This document shows, in pieces, positions 57,013-64,000 of a stretch of 64,000 nucleotides of DNA; the first letter of the stretch is position 1; each line of letters starts with the position of its first letter. The position numbers and the translations under genes are program-made. Origin of the DNA: CAVWXT01 sp963759115 (GTDB lineage: Bacteria; Planctomycetota; Planctomycetia; Pirellulales; Thermoguttaceae); the NCBI GenBank assembly GCA_963759115.1, contig CAVWXT010000002.1, positions 186,001 to 250,000 of the forward strand, in the 5' to 3' direction. The notes under the pieces are model-generated. The model was not told the origin of the DNA. It was given only the letters and a program-made list of their open reading frames with translations, and made no database searches.

Positions 57013-57654
57013 ATGTACCGTGTCCTTGTAGCGATGGTGGCGGCAATTGGCCTGCTGATGCCCGTGGCGTTGGGCCAGACAGCGCAGAAGGTCAAGGAGG
57101 CCCCGGCCCAGAAGAAGTTTCACGAGCCCGACGTGATCTATGTTCCCACGCCGCACGAAGTGGTCGAGAAGATGCTCGACATGGCCAAGGTCAAGAAGGG
57201 CGACGTGGTCTACGACCTGGGTTGCGGCGACGGGCGCATCGTGGTGGCGGCGGCCAAGCGGGGTGCCAAGGCGACCGGCTGGGACATCGACCCGGTGCGG
57301 ATCAAGGAGGCCCAGGAGAACGTCAAGGAGAACAAGGTGGAGGAGAACGCCAAGATCATCCAGGACGACATCTTCACCCTCGATCTGAGCGGCGCCAACG
57401 TGATTACGCTGTACTTGCTGCCGACGCTCAACGTGAGGTTGATACCCCAGTTGGAGAAACTCAAGCCGGGCTCGCGAATCGTCTCGCACGACTTCGACAT
57501 GGCCGGAGTCACGCCGGACGAAGTCGTGGAGATGGAACTCAAGGACAACGGAGGCAACGACTCGACCGACGAGATCCGCGGCTCGAGCCACACCGTCTAC
57601 CTGTGGACGACGCCGCTGAAGAAAGAGAAAGAAGCGCCGAAGGAAAAGCGGTGA
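57013..57654 (+). CDS. Exported class I SAM-dependent methyltransferase-like protein
   Basis: 213 aa from MYRVLVAMVAAIGLLMPVAL, with a GGAGATG site just upstream. The first ~22 residues look like a cleavable signal peptide (cleavage near GQ-T). A Rossmann-type methyltransferase follows: VPTPHEVVEKMLDMAKVKKG, SAM motif I VVYDLGCGDGRIVVAAAKRG, ATGWDIDPVRIKEAQENVK, IIQDDIFTLDLSGANVITLY and LKPGSRIVSHDFDMAGVTPD. The SAM-binding glycines and acidic residue are intact. If exported, it would sit where S-adenosylmethionine is not normally present. The other possibility is that the N-terminal stretch is a membrane anchor facing the cytoplasm. The target is unknown. Confidence 0.8.
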   Translation: MYRVLVAMVAAIGLLMPVALGQTAQKVKEAPAQKKFHEPDVIYVPTPHEVVEKMLDMAKVKKGDVVYDLGCGDGRIVVAAAKRGAKATGWDIDPVRIKEAQENVKENKVEENAKIIQDDIFTLDLSGANVITLYLLPTLNVRLIPQLEKLKPGSRIVSHDFDMAGVTPDEVVEMELKDNGGNDSTDEIRGSSHTVYLWTTPLKKEKEAPKEKR

Positions 57655-57718
57655 GGCCTATCGGCCGCGCCGGCAACGGGTAGGACGTGCATCGCCCACC
57701 GAACCACGGCGCGAAGCT

Positions 57719-57789
57719 CGTAGGGTGCGTGAAACGCACCGCCGGCCGTGTCTTCCCGGTGTGTTGCGGTGCGTTTCACGCACCCTACG
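57719..57789. repeat. Perfect 24-bp inverted repeat (TAGGGTGCGTGAAACGCACC type)
   Basis: Arms 57719-57742 and 57766-57789 are exactly complementary around a 23-bp loop. Each arm is itself partly palindromic (GGTGCGTGAAACGCACC). It lies between convergent genes, and its right end provides the TAG stop of the permease at 57785-57787. Confidence 0.9.
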
Positions 57790-59248
57790 ACTGGTGCGGC
57801 CGGGGAACGGAACCGCTGGCCCAGTACAAGGGGAGGCCGATCAACAGCGGCACGACTCCGATCAGCGTCAGCGACTTGGCGTAAGCCAGGCTGCTGTAGA
57901 GCATGTAGCCGCAGGTGCAGCAGAAGATTGCCGGCGGCAGCGGAAACCAGGGGACGGGGCAGGCCCGCTCTCGTGTCCTGTCGGTGAGCCGCAGCACAAA
58001 CAGCGACACGCCCGTCAACAAGAAGAAGGTCCAGAAGACCGGCGCGGTCGCGGGTACCAGTGTGGCGAATCCTCCGGGAAAATCCTTCCACGGGAGTGCC
58101 GAGAGCCCGGTGGTCGTCAGGGCAAAGTCGACGGTGTTTCGACCCCAGGGCGTGCCGACGGCGAAGATCATCAGCAAGGCTATGCCGCCTTGGATCACCA
58201 GCGCCGCGATGGGCGTCGCCGTCTTGGAACTGCGGCGGGCCAACCAGGCGAAGATGCGATGGTCCTCGCCCACGGTCGCGTAGACCCGCGAACCCGCTAG
58301 GATCAGGCCGTTGATCGCGCCCAGGGCGGAAATCATCACGAGCACGCTGACCGCCTTGCCGCCCCACGCCCCGACAGCCCGTTCCAGCACGGCCGAGGCC
58401 GGCGTTTCACACTGGCGGGCGTCGTCAAATCCCAGCACGGCCAGGTACGCGACGTTGACCGCCAGGTAGATGAGCGTAATACCGCCGATGCCGAGAATCA
58501 GCGATCGCGGCATGTTCCGCCGCTGATCGCGGACTTCGGCAGCCACGAAGACCGCGTCATTCCAACCGCCGTACGCATAGAGCACGAACACCAGCGCGAG
58601 CCCGAGGCCGGGGCCGGCCAGTTTGCTCGCGGCCTGCCCGGACAGAAACGGCTCGCTTTGGCCGCAGAGCAACCCGGCGGCCACGACACCGGCGAGCCCC
58701 AGGACTTTGGCAACGCTGAGCACGTTTTGCAGCGACTTTCCCACGACCAGGCCAAGAAAATTGAGCGCGGTCAAGGCGGCCACGGCGGCCGCGGCGATCC
58801 ACGCGATGGCCCAAGGCGGCACCGGCCATAGCGCGCTGGCGTAGTCGGCGAACGCGTAGGCCATCGCGCCGATGCTGCCGGTGAGGATCACCGCCAACTG
58901 GGCCCAGCCGAAGAGGAAACCCATCCAGCGGCCATACGCGCGGCTGAGATACTCGTAGTCGCCGCCATTCCGCGGGTAGGTGGTGGCGAGTTCTGCGTAG
59001 CAAAACGCCCCGAAGATGCAGAGCACCCCGCCTAGCAACCAAACGCCCAGCGCGTACCACGGGCCGGCCGTGTTCATGAACACGAGCATCGGAGATTTGA
59101 AGATCGCGGTGCCCACCACAATCCCCACGATGATGCTCACGGTGTCCCACAGCCCGAGCCGCGCGGCAACTGCACCGCCGCTGGGAATCGCACTGGCCGC
59201 AACACCGGCCGGCGACACGCTCTCCGTCTCAACGCCCGCAGATTTCAT
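57785..59248 (-). CDS. APC-family amino-acid permease
   Basis: 487 aa with about twelve predicted transmembrane segments. The first segment carries the APC signature near GLWDTVSIIVGIVVGTAIFK (the G-x-G-like unwound region of TM1). Other segments include YALGVWLLGGVLCIFGAFCY, LATTYPRNGGDYEYLSRAYG, GWAQLAVILTGSIGAMAYAF and LALVFVLYAYGGWNDAVFVA. It resembles LAT-like and APA members that take up amino acids with a cation or exchange them; the substrate is not resolved. It begins 12 bp downstream of the GH2 gene's stop, so the two may be co-transcribed. The stop codon is supplied by the hairpin repeat, so the original C-terminus may have been different. Confidence 0.87.
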   Translation of the reverse strand: MKSAGVETESVSPAGVAASAIPSGGAVAARLGLWDTVSIIVGIVVGTAIFKSPMLVFMNTAGPWYALGVWLLGGVLCIFGAFCYAELATTYPRNGGDYEYLSRAYGRWMGFLFGWAQLAVILTGSIGAMAYAFADYASALWPVPPWAIAWIAAAAVAALTALNFLGLVVGKSLQNVLSVAKVLGLAGVVAAGLLCGQSEPFLSGQAASKLAGPGLGLALVFVLYAYGGWNDAVFVAAEVRDQRRNMPRSLILGIGGITLIYLAVNVAYLAVLGFDDARQCETPASAVLERAVGAWGGKAVSVLVMISALGAINGLILAGSRVYATVGEDHRIFAWLARRSSKTATPIAALVIQGGIALLMIFAVGTPWGRNTVDFALTTTGLSALPWKDFPGGFATLVPATAPVFWTFFLLTGVSLFVLRLTDRTRERACPVPWFPLPPAIFCCTCGYMLYSSLAYAKSLTLIGVVPLLIGLPLYWASGSVPRPHQS

Positions 59249-59260
59249 AGTTGCCTCTTC

Positions 59261-62200
59261 TCACCAGCGGAAGAACCGGTACGGATCGTCCCATTCTTCG
59301 GGCTGGTCAAGGTACAAGCCTGTGAGAAAACGCTTCTCGGCCTTGGCGGCGTCCACCGGACTATTGAAGCGAGCCAACACCGGCGTGACGCCCTCGACGC
59401 CCATGTTGCCCAGCAATCGCGTCAGCAGGAAGGAGGCACGGCGGAAGGTCTGCTTGACGTTGTGCTTCTCGTTGCTGTAGTCGAACTTCCAGGGCACGAG
59501 TTGGCAGAAGACGACGTTGGCGCCTTCGGTGGTGGCCAAGATGCCGTCGCCGACGACCGTGGCCCCGCCCGTCACTAACGGGAACTCCTGCGGGTCTCGG
59601 TTGTGGACGTCGGCCGGCCCGATGCCTGCCAAAAGCGAGCCCGAGCCGAACGGTTCGAAGTAGGCGGCGATGTGCTCGCCCTTCTTGATCGTGAGGTTGG
59701 CAGACGTCGCCTCGATGTCCGGCTGGTCGGTTCCGATGGCCAGCAGATGGCCGCCCGCCTTGACCCAGTCCACGACGGCCTCGGTCTTGCCGGCCAGTTG
59801 CGGCGTGCCGCCAGGACCGACGATGAGCACCTGCTCGGGCGAGAGCTTGCCGCCCTCGTAGGAAGCGACCGACACGCCCGTCTTCTCCAGGTGGGCCTTG
59901 CCCACGGGATCGCCGACATAGAGCGCCTGCCGGACGGCGGCGGGCCGCCAGCCTGCCACGTAGCCAATGATGTTCCGCGCCAGCCGATCGGCCGCCGGAT
60001 CGGCCTCCGAGCGGCCCGTCACGTCCATTTGGCAGAACAGCACCAGGCCCTTGCCTTCGCGGTACTCCATCAAGGGGCTGTACTGGAGGCTGTAGCCGCC
60101 GTCGATAATGGGGAGGAAATCGCCGCAGGCCGGCTTCTCGATCAACACGCTGGCCACGCTGCCGCGATTGCCGCACCGCCACACGCGGGTTACCGGAATG
60201 TCGCACCAAGTGACCGTCGGCGAACCGAACTTCTGGCTCAGTTCATACTTCAAACGCGGCGGGAGGATGGTGGCCTCGCCGCGCCAATCGCGGAGGTTGT
60301 CCACGTCGAGCCCGGCCAAGGCCGGATGATCCGTCAGCCGCTTGTAGACGTTCCGCAGTCCGTATTCCTCGACGCGAAAGCCGAACCGCTTTTCGAGCAC
60401 GTCGGAGGTCTGCTCGAACACGAGCACCTTCAATCCATTCTTGACGCCGGCCACGTTCGGCCCGGGGCCATCAGGCGTTAGCGCGGCCTTGCCGACAATG
60501 AGAAGATCATAGCCGGAGAGATCGGCGTTGGCCTCGACCTTCTGGCACTTGACGCCCATGCCGTCGAGCAACTTGCCCGTCTCGCCCTTCGGGTCCCATA
60601 GAGCGGTCCTGGCAGCCCATTTGGCGGCGGGAGGCGTCGGGAGCACGTTGATGGGGAACGAGTCCTTCTGGGTCTCGCCATTGCTGAACCTCACGCTCGC
60701 ATTGATTACGTACTTGCCCGACGCAAGTTCGGCCGGAAGATTGAAGCGGAGCGGAACCCGCTCTTGTTGGCCGGTCGGCAGATTGGCGACCGTCTTGCTG
60801 CCCGCAACGGCCGGTGTCAGACCCAACGACCAACTGCAGTTCGCGGTAACGGTGCGGCGGGAGTTGTTGATGACGATCAGTTGTTTCTCGACCGTTTCGC
60901 CGGGCAGGAAGTTGTGGTCTTTGCTGGTGACGGCCGCCGGCTTGCCGCCGATGTAAGCCAGAAGCGGCCGGTTGTTCTTCACGAGCGCGTCGGCAGCCAC
61001 GGTGGGAATCCCATCTAGTCGCTCGCCGCGCGGTCCGCCGCCGTCGACGCTATAGCCGGGCCGTTGCAGATTGTCCCAATCGGTCGTGCGGGTCTCTCGG
61101 GCGCCCTCGCCGCGGGGCCGCTCGGCGCCGGCCGCCGGCTTCCAATAGACCGAGTATTGCCACGGCGAATTGGCCGACATGCCCCAGGTGCGGAAGGCCC
61201 GCCAGTTGTCGGCCATGTACATGGCCATCACCGGGTACTGCTCGTCGAGTTCTCTGGCGCCGATAGCATGGGGGTAGTCCCATCGCTGCCAAATCTCTCC
61301 GGCCCGGAACTTTTTGCTCTCCCAGCGGAGGTTCTGTTTTTCCGCCTCGCTGATCTGGTAGGCTTTGTCGCCGAGGAACTGCGCGTTCCACTCGGCCAAG
61401 CAGTATTCCCAGGGCGCCACGGCGCTGCCGAACTCCCGCTTGCCCTTGTACCAGCCGCGATAGAGGGCCCAGTCCCACGTGAACGGCGCGCCGAATTCGC
61501 AGGTGAAAACCGGCTTTACGCCCACGGTGGACCAATGCTCAAACCAGTCCGACATCTCTTGGACCGGTGTCCAGTTCGGGTAGAAATTGCTGGTGTGCAT
61601 CGAGCCGAGGTTGCCCGACGAATGGTGATAGACGATGCGGCTGGGATCGAGGCGATGGATGATCGCTTCGGCCCGCTGGGCTTCAGCGGCCCTTCGCTTG
61701 GCGGCGTCGTTGCGCGGGTTGGCGATGCCGTCGATCATGTCGGGGTTCATGTCCTCGGCGTAGCCGGTGGCGTTGTGGCTCGTCGAGTAAAACACGACCG
61801 ACGGATGGTTCTGCGCCGTGCGCACATAGTATTCAACGTGACGGGCGTAACCGTTCTTTTCGTCCGCGTCGGGCGTTTTCCAGTTGTACTCGCCAAAGTG
61901 CGGTTGCGAGAGCGAAATGAGCATCCCCACGTCGTCGGCGGCCCGCAGAATCTCGTTGAAGCTCGAATGGCTCCCCGGCGAGCAACTGTAGTTGTGGGTG
62001 TAAACGAAGTTGATTCCCGTGCTCATGTATCGCAGCATGGTTTCCTTGGCGGCCTCGTAGGTGGCCTGCGCCGTGCCGCCGTTGCCGTTGTTCAAGGGGA
62101 TGCAGGAGAAATAGATGCGCGTGCCGTTCAAGTAGAAGTCCTTGCCGTCGATCCAGAACTCGCGGAAGCCGAACCGCACGGGAATGTACGTGTCGAGCAG

Positions 62201-63178
62201 CTTGCTGCCCTCATCCAGCAGCGAAAGGGCCACGACATACTGGTTCTGCGGCGTGATCGTGTCCCAGAGCTTTTCGGCCTTCCATTTCTCGGTGACGGCG
62301 ACACGGCCCTCCTTCAGATCGCTCCCCTTAAAGGGCTTGCTCGTCAGTTCGACGACCTTCGCGCCCTTGTCGGTGATCGCGGCGCGAAGCACATACTTGG
62401 CATCCGCGGCCAATCCCTCCAGCGCCGCGTTGAAGATGATCTCGCCCTTGCGGACCGACGTATCGATCTTCACGTCGGCGATCCGGGCTGCCGCGGGACT
62501 GCCGACCAGATACACGTCGCCGTTGAGGCCGGGCCGTGCCACGGAGCCCTTCCCCTGGCGGGGCGCGTTGCTGTCGCTGAAGATGGCCACGACCTCGTTC
62601 AACGGCAATGCGGCGACCTTCATGCCGAGCATCTGTTTGCTGCCCGGCCGGCAGAGCGCGGTGATGTCGACCTCGCCAGCGGGATAGAGCATTTCGCCCG
62701 CCTTCTTGCCGTCCACGTAGACCACGGCGCGGGAATACACGCATTCGGCCGTCACGGCGATGCGGCGGCCGGCCCATTGCGAGGGCACGTTGATTTCGCG
62801 TTGGAACCACGCCGTATTGCCCCCTTGCCGCGCGTTTCTCCAGCTTGGATGGGGATAGCCTGCACCGTCTGCGCCGCCTCGTTGGCCGCCCTTTCCGCCC
62901 TGTCCACCTCTCGGCCACGGTCCGGGGATCTTCAAATAGCCCCAGTTCTCGGCCGGCGGCTGGTCGGCCGTGGCCTCACCCGGCTGCCACTGCCAGAGCC
63001 CGTTGATGCAGATACGCTCGTGGGTCGGCGTCGTTTCGCGGTGCGCCTTGCCCAGGTCCCAGACTGCCTTGACGCCTTCGGGCAAGGTCACGGCGGGCTG
63101 GTTTTGGCCGAATCCCGCATGGACGTATCCGATCGCGCACATCATGGCTGCAAGCGAAACACACAGACGGCTTCTCAT
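59261..63178 (-). CDS. Secreted GH2-type glycoside hydrolase, very large
   Basis: 1305 aa. The signal peptide (MRSRLCVSLAAMMCAIGYVH) is followed by a GH2 sugar-binding jelly roll (WFQREINVPSQWAGRRIAVT, AECVYSRAVVYVDGKKAGEM), an Ig-like domain (FGFREFWIDGKDFYLNGTRI) and a TIM barrel (YMSTGINFVYTHNYSCSPGS, QNHPSVVFYSTSHNATGYAE, GVKPVFTCEFGAPFTWDWAL, which carries the likely nucleophile Glu). The usual N-E acid/base pair reads TSHNATG here, so the acid/base residue is not evident. Residues ~850-1260 add two Rossmann-like, glutamine-amidotransferase-type segments (YDLLIVGKAALTPDGPGPNV; EQVLIVGPGGTPQLAGKTEA), as in beta-galactosidase trimerisation domains. Probably a periplasmic or surface polysaccharide-degrading enzyme. 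Confidence 0.85.
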   Translation of the reverse strand: MRSRLCVSLAAMMCAIGYVHAGFGQNQPAVTLPEGVKAVWDLGKAHRETTPTHERICINGLWQWQPGEATADQPPAENWGYLKIPGPWPRGGQGGKGGQRGGADGAGYPHPSWRNARQGGNTAWFQREINVPSQWAGRRIAVTAECVYSRAVVYVDGKKAGEMLYPAGEVDITALCRPGSKQMLGMKVAALPLNEVVAIFSDSNAPRQGKGSVARPGLNGDVYLVGSPAAARIADVKIDTSVRKGEIIFNAALEGLAADAKYVLRAAITDKGAKVVELTSKPFKGSDLKEGRVAVTEKWKAEKLWDTITPQNQYVVALSLLDEGSKLLDTYIPVRFGFREFWIDGKDFYLNGTRIYFSCIPLNNGNGGTAQATYEAAKETMLRYMSTGINFVYTHNYSCSPGSHSSFNEILRAADDVGMLISLSQPHFGEYNWKTPDADEKNGYARHVEYYVRTAQNHPSVVFYSTSHNATGYAEDMNPDMIDGIANPRNDAAKRRAAEAQRAEAIIHRLDPSRIVYHHSSGNLGSMHTSNFYPNWTPVQEMSDWFEHWSTVGVKPVFTCEFGAPFTWDWALYRGWYKGKREFGSAVAPWEYCLAEWNAQFLGDKAYQISEAEKQNLRWESKKFRAGEIWQRWDYPHAIGARELDEQYPVMAMYMADNWRAFRTWGMSANSPWQYSVYWKPAAGAERPRGEGARETRTTDWDNLQRPGYSVDGGGPRGERLDGIPTVAADALVKNNRPLLAYIGGKPAAVTSKDHNFLPGETVEKQLIVINNSRRTVTANCSWSLGLTPAVAGSKTVANLPTGQQERVPLRFNLPAELASGKYVINASVRFSNGETQKDSFPINVLPTPPAAKWAARTALWDPKGETGKLLDGMGVKCQKVEANADLSGYDLLIVGKAALTPDGPGPNVAGVKNGLKVLVFEQTSDVLEKRFGFRVEEYGLRNVYKRLTDHPALAGLDVDNLRDWRGEATILPPRLKYELSQKFGSPTVTWCDIPVTRVWRCGNRGSVASVLIEKPACGDFLPIIDGGYSLQYSPLMEYREGKGLVLFCQMDVTGRSEADPAADRLARNIIGYVAGWRPAAVRQALYVGDPVGKAHLEKTGVSVASYEGGKLSPEQVLIVGPGGTPQLAGKTEAVVDWVKAGGHLLAIGTDQPDIEATSANLTIKKGEHIAAYFEPFGSGSLLAGIGPADVHNRDPQEFPLVTGGATVVGDGILATTEGANVVFCQLVPWKFDYSNEKHNVKQTFRRASFLLTRLLGNMGVEGVTPVLARFNSPVDAAKAEKRFLTGLYLDQPEEWDDPYRFFRW

Positions 63179-63578
63179 ATTGCACCCCTAGGCAGGAAGG
63201 AAACCAGGAGGAAAGGCAGGCAACAAACCAGGCAAGACGCGGACACGAGGTTGAGCTTATCCTCCGCACGAAAGCGCGTCAAGTAGGCGTGGAATAGGGC
63301 CCCACAAAGCGGTGCGCCGTTGACCGGACCGCGCCTCCGGGCGAAAATCGCGGGCTGTCAGGCCGTGCTGCCCGTGGCGAACGGGGAGGGAGCTTTTGTC
63401 TTCTGGAATCACCAAGGCTGAAAGGTCCCGAGAAGGGACGATGGTTGGGCGTCCACACCACGATGGACGAGAACAAGAGCGACGTCGATATCCACTTGAC
63501 GCGCGCCGGCACCCTCGGGCCGTCGCAGTTGACTCTGCCAAGCCACAATCGTTCGTGACGCCATCCCGGGGCGCAGGA
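63179..63578. other. Intergenic region without a supported gene
   Basis: About 400 bp of high-GC sequence. Short open frames exist on both strands but none shows a ribosome-binding site or recognisable protein. It probably contains the GH2 promoter; no clear terminator or repeat is visible. Confidence 0.5.
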
Positions 63579-63824
63579 CTATGCGGCCGCCCCTTGGTCG
63601 GCGTCGACGGCAACGGTTTTCAGCAGCTTGCCCTGGTCGTCGAAGAATGCGATCTTGTCGCGGCCGGCCGGCAGGATCGCGTGGCCGCCGTCGTAGCGGA
63701 ATTTGTAGCCCACGAAATAGCCGTCTTGCAGCAACAGCGTCTGGATCAGACTGGTCGGGGCGGACACTCCGAGTTCGGTCAGAGTTGCCGTTACCAAATC
63801 GTGCATCGACGTGGACTGGTCCAT
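63579..63824 (-). CDS. Small hypothetical protein
   Basis: 81 aa from MDQSTSMHDLVTATLTELGV. Not recognised. It is soluble and acidic. A helical N-terminal third (DLVTATLTELGVSAPTSLIQ) is followed by a beta-rich part, LLLQDGYFVGYKFRYDGG, HAILPAGRDKIAFFDDQGKL, then LKTVAVDADQG. The size and the YFVGYKFRYDGGHAI stretch suggest a compact single domain. The start at 63824 is favoured over a longer in-frame start at 63908 because the extra residues (MARWPRPIACGKW) look non-coding. No signal peptide is visible. It is about 400 bp from the GH2 gene on the same strand, with no evident functional link. Confidence 0.6.
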   Translation of the reverse strand: MDQSTSMHDLVTATLTELGVSAPTSLIQTLLLQDGYFVGYKFRYDGGHAILPAGRDKIAFFDDQGKLLKTVAVDADQGAAA

Positions 63825-64000
63825 GGTGCCGCCTCGGGGTGACTGATCCAGATCATCGCAAGTATCGGCCCATTTTCCGCAGGCGATTGGTCTAGGCCAG
63901 CGTGCCATCCGGCCTTTCCCGGCTTATCCATCTTGTCGCAATCGCCACGTGGCTTGCAGTCACTTCGGCATTCCAAGCAGAACGATGTTCTGATACCCGT
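63825..64000. other. Window end, no supported gene
   Basis: I see no coding frame that I can support here; it is probably the upstream region of the small hypothetical gene. Confidence 0.4.

Overview
The window is about 64 kb of high-GC chromosomal DNA, most likely from a planctomycete (Planctomycetota, Pirellulales-like). Reasons: a PEP-CTERM surface protein, many secreted carbohydrate-active and beta-helix proteins, YCF48-type and Secretin_N proteins, weak Shine-Dalgarno sites, and several families of short hairpin repeats scattered between and inside genes. This placement is inference from gene content. I see no rRNA, tRNA, CRISPR array, complete insertion sequence or prophage.

Layout. 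(1) 1-8.9 kb, minus strand: an exopolysaccharide cluster (acetyltransferase fragment, O-antigen ligase, flippase, polysaccharide deacetylase, GT4 glycosyltransferase, sugar transferase with a degenerate GGDEF-like domain, CpsD-like P-loop protein, GumC/Wzz chain-length protein), with a predicted promoter near 9.25 kb. A diguanylate cyclase diverges from it at 9.66 kb. (2) 10.8-16.4 kb, plus strand: tRNA-dihydrouridine synthase, a PEP-CTERM protein with an FGE-like fold, and a LysR regulator overlapping a RACo-type [2Fe-2S]/ASKHA activator. (3) 16.5-28.8 kb: a type IIG restriction-modification enzyme, an RmlD-like reductase, BON, TPR and FHA proteins, a lipoate-ligase/gcvPB pair (glycine cleavage), and a lower-GC type II R-M pair (HARE-HTH nuclease plus DPPY methyltransferase). 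(4) 29-43 kb: a YCF48/TPR/CBM9-like secreted protein, glnE, a ParD antitoxin followed by a ParE-HigA chimera, an LRR protein, an apiosidase-like protein and a beta-helix protein. (5) 43-50.4 kb: two divergent trehalose arms, DUF5752-TreT (minus) and TreZ-TreY (plus). (6) 50.4-63.8 kb: an esterase, a CBM-like protein, a beta-helix lyase-like protein, a Secretin_N repeat protein, an exported SAM methyltransferase-like protein, an amino-acid permease and a large GH2 glycosidase.

Two window-wide patterns stand out. First, at least seven kinds of palindromic repeat occur. Several are translated in frame, and others supply a start codon, a stop codon or a C-terminal tail. Second, about fourteen genes are broken by single-base frameshifts. 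By my reading roughly 29 of 36 are one-base insertions, and removing them restores whole-codon lengths. That looks like uncorrected long-read error rather than pseudogenes, so I report those genes as intact loci with the shifts noted.
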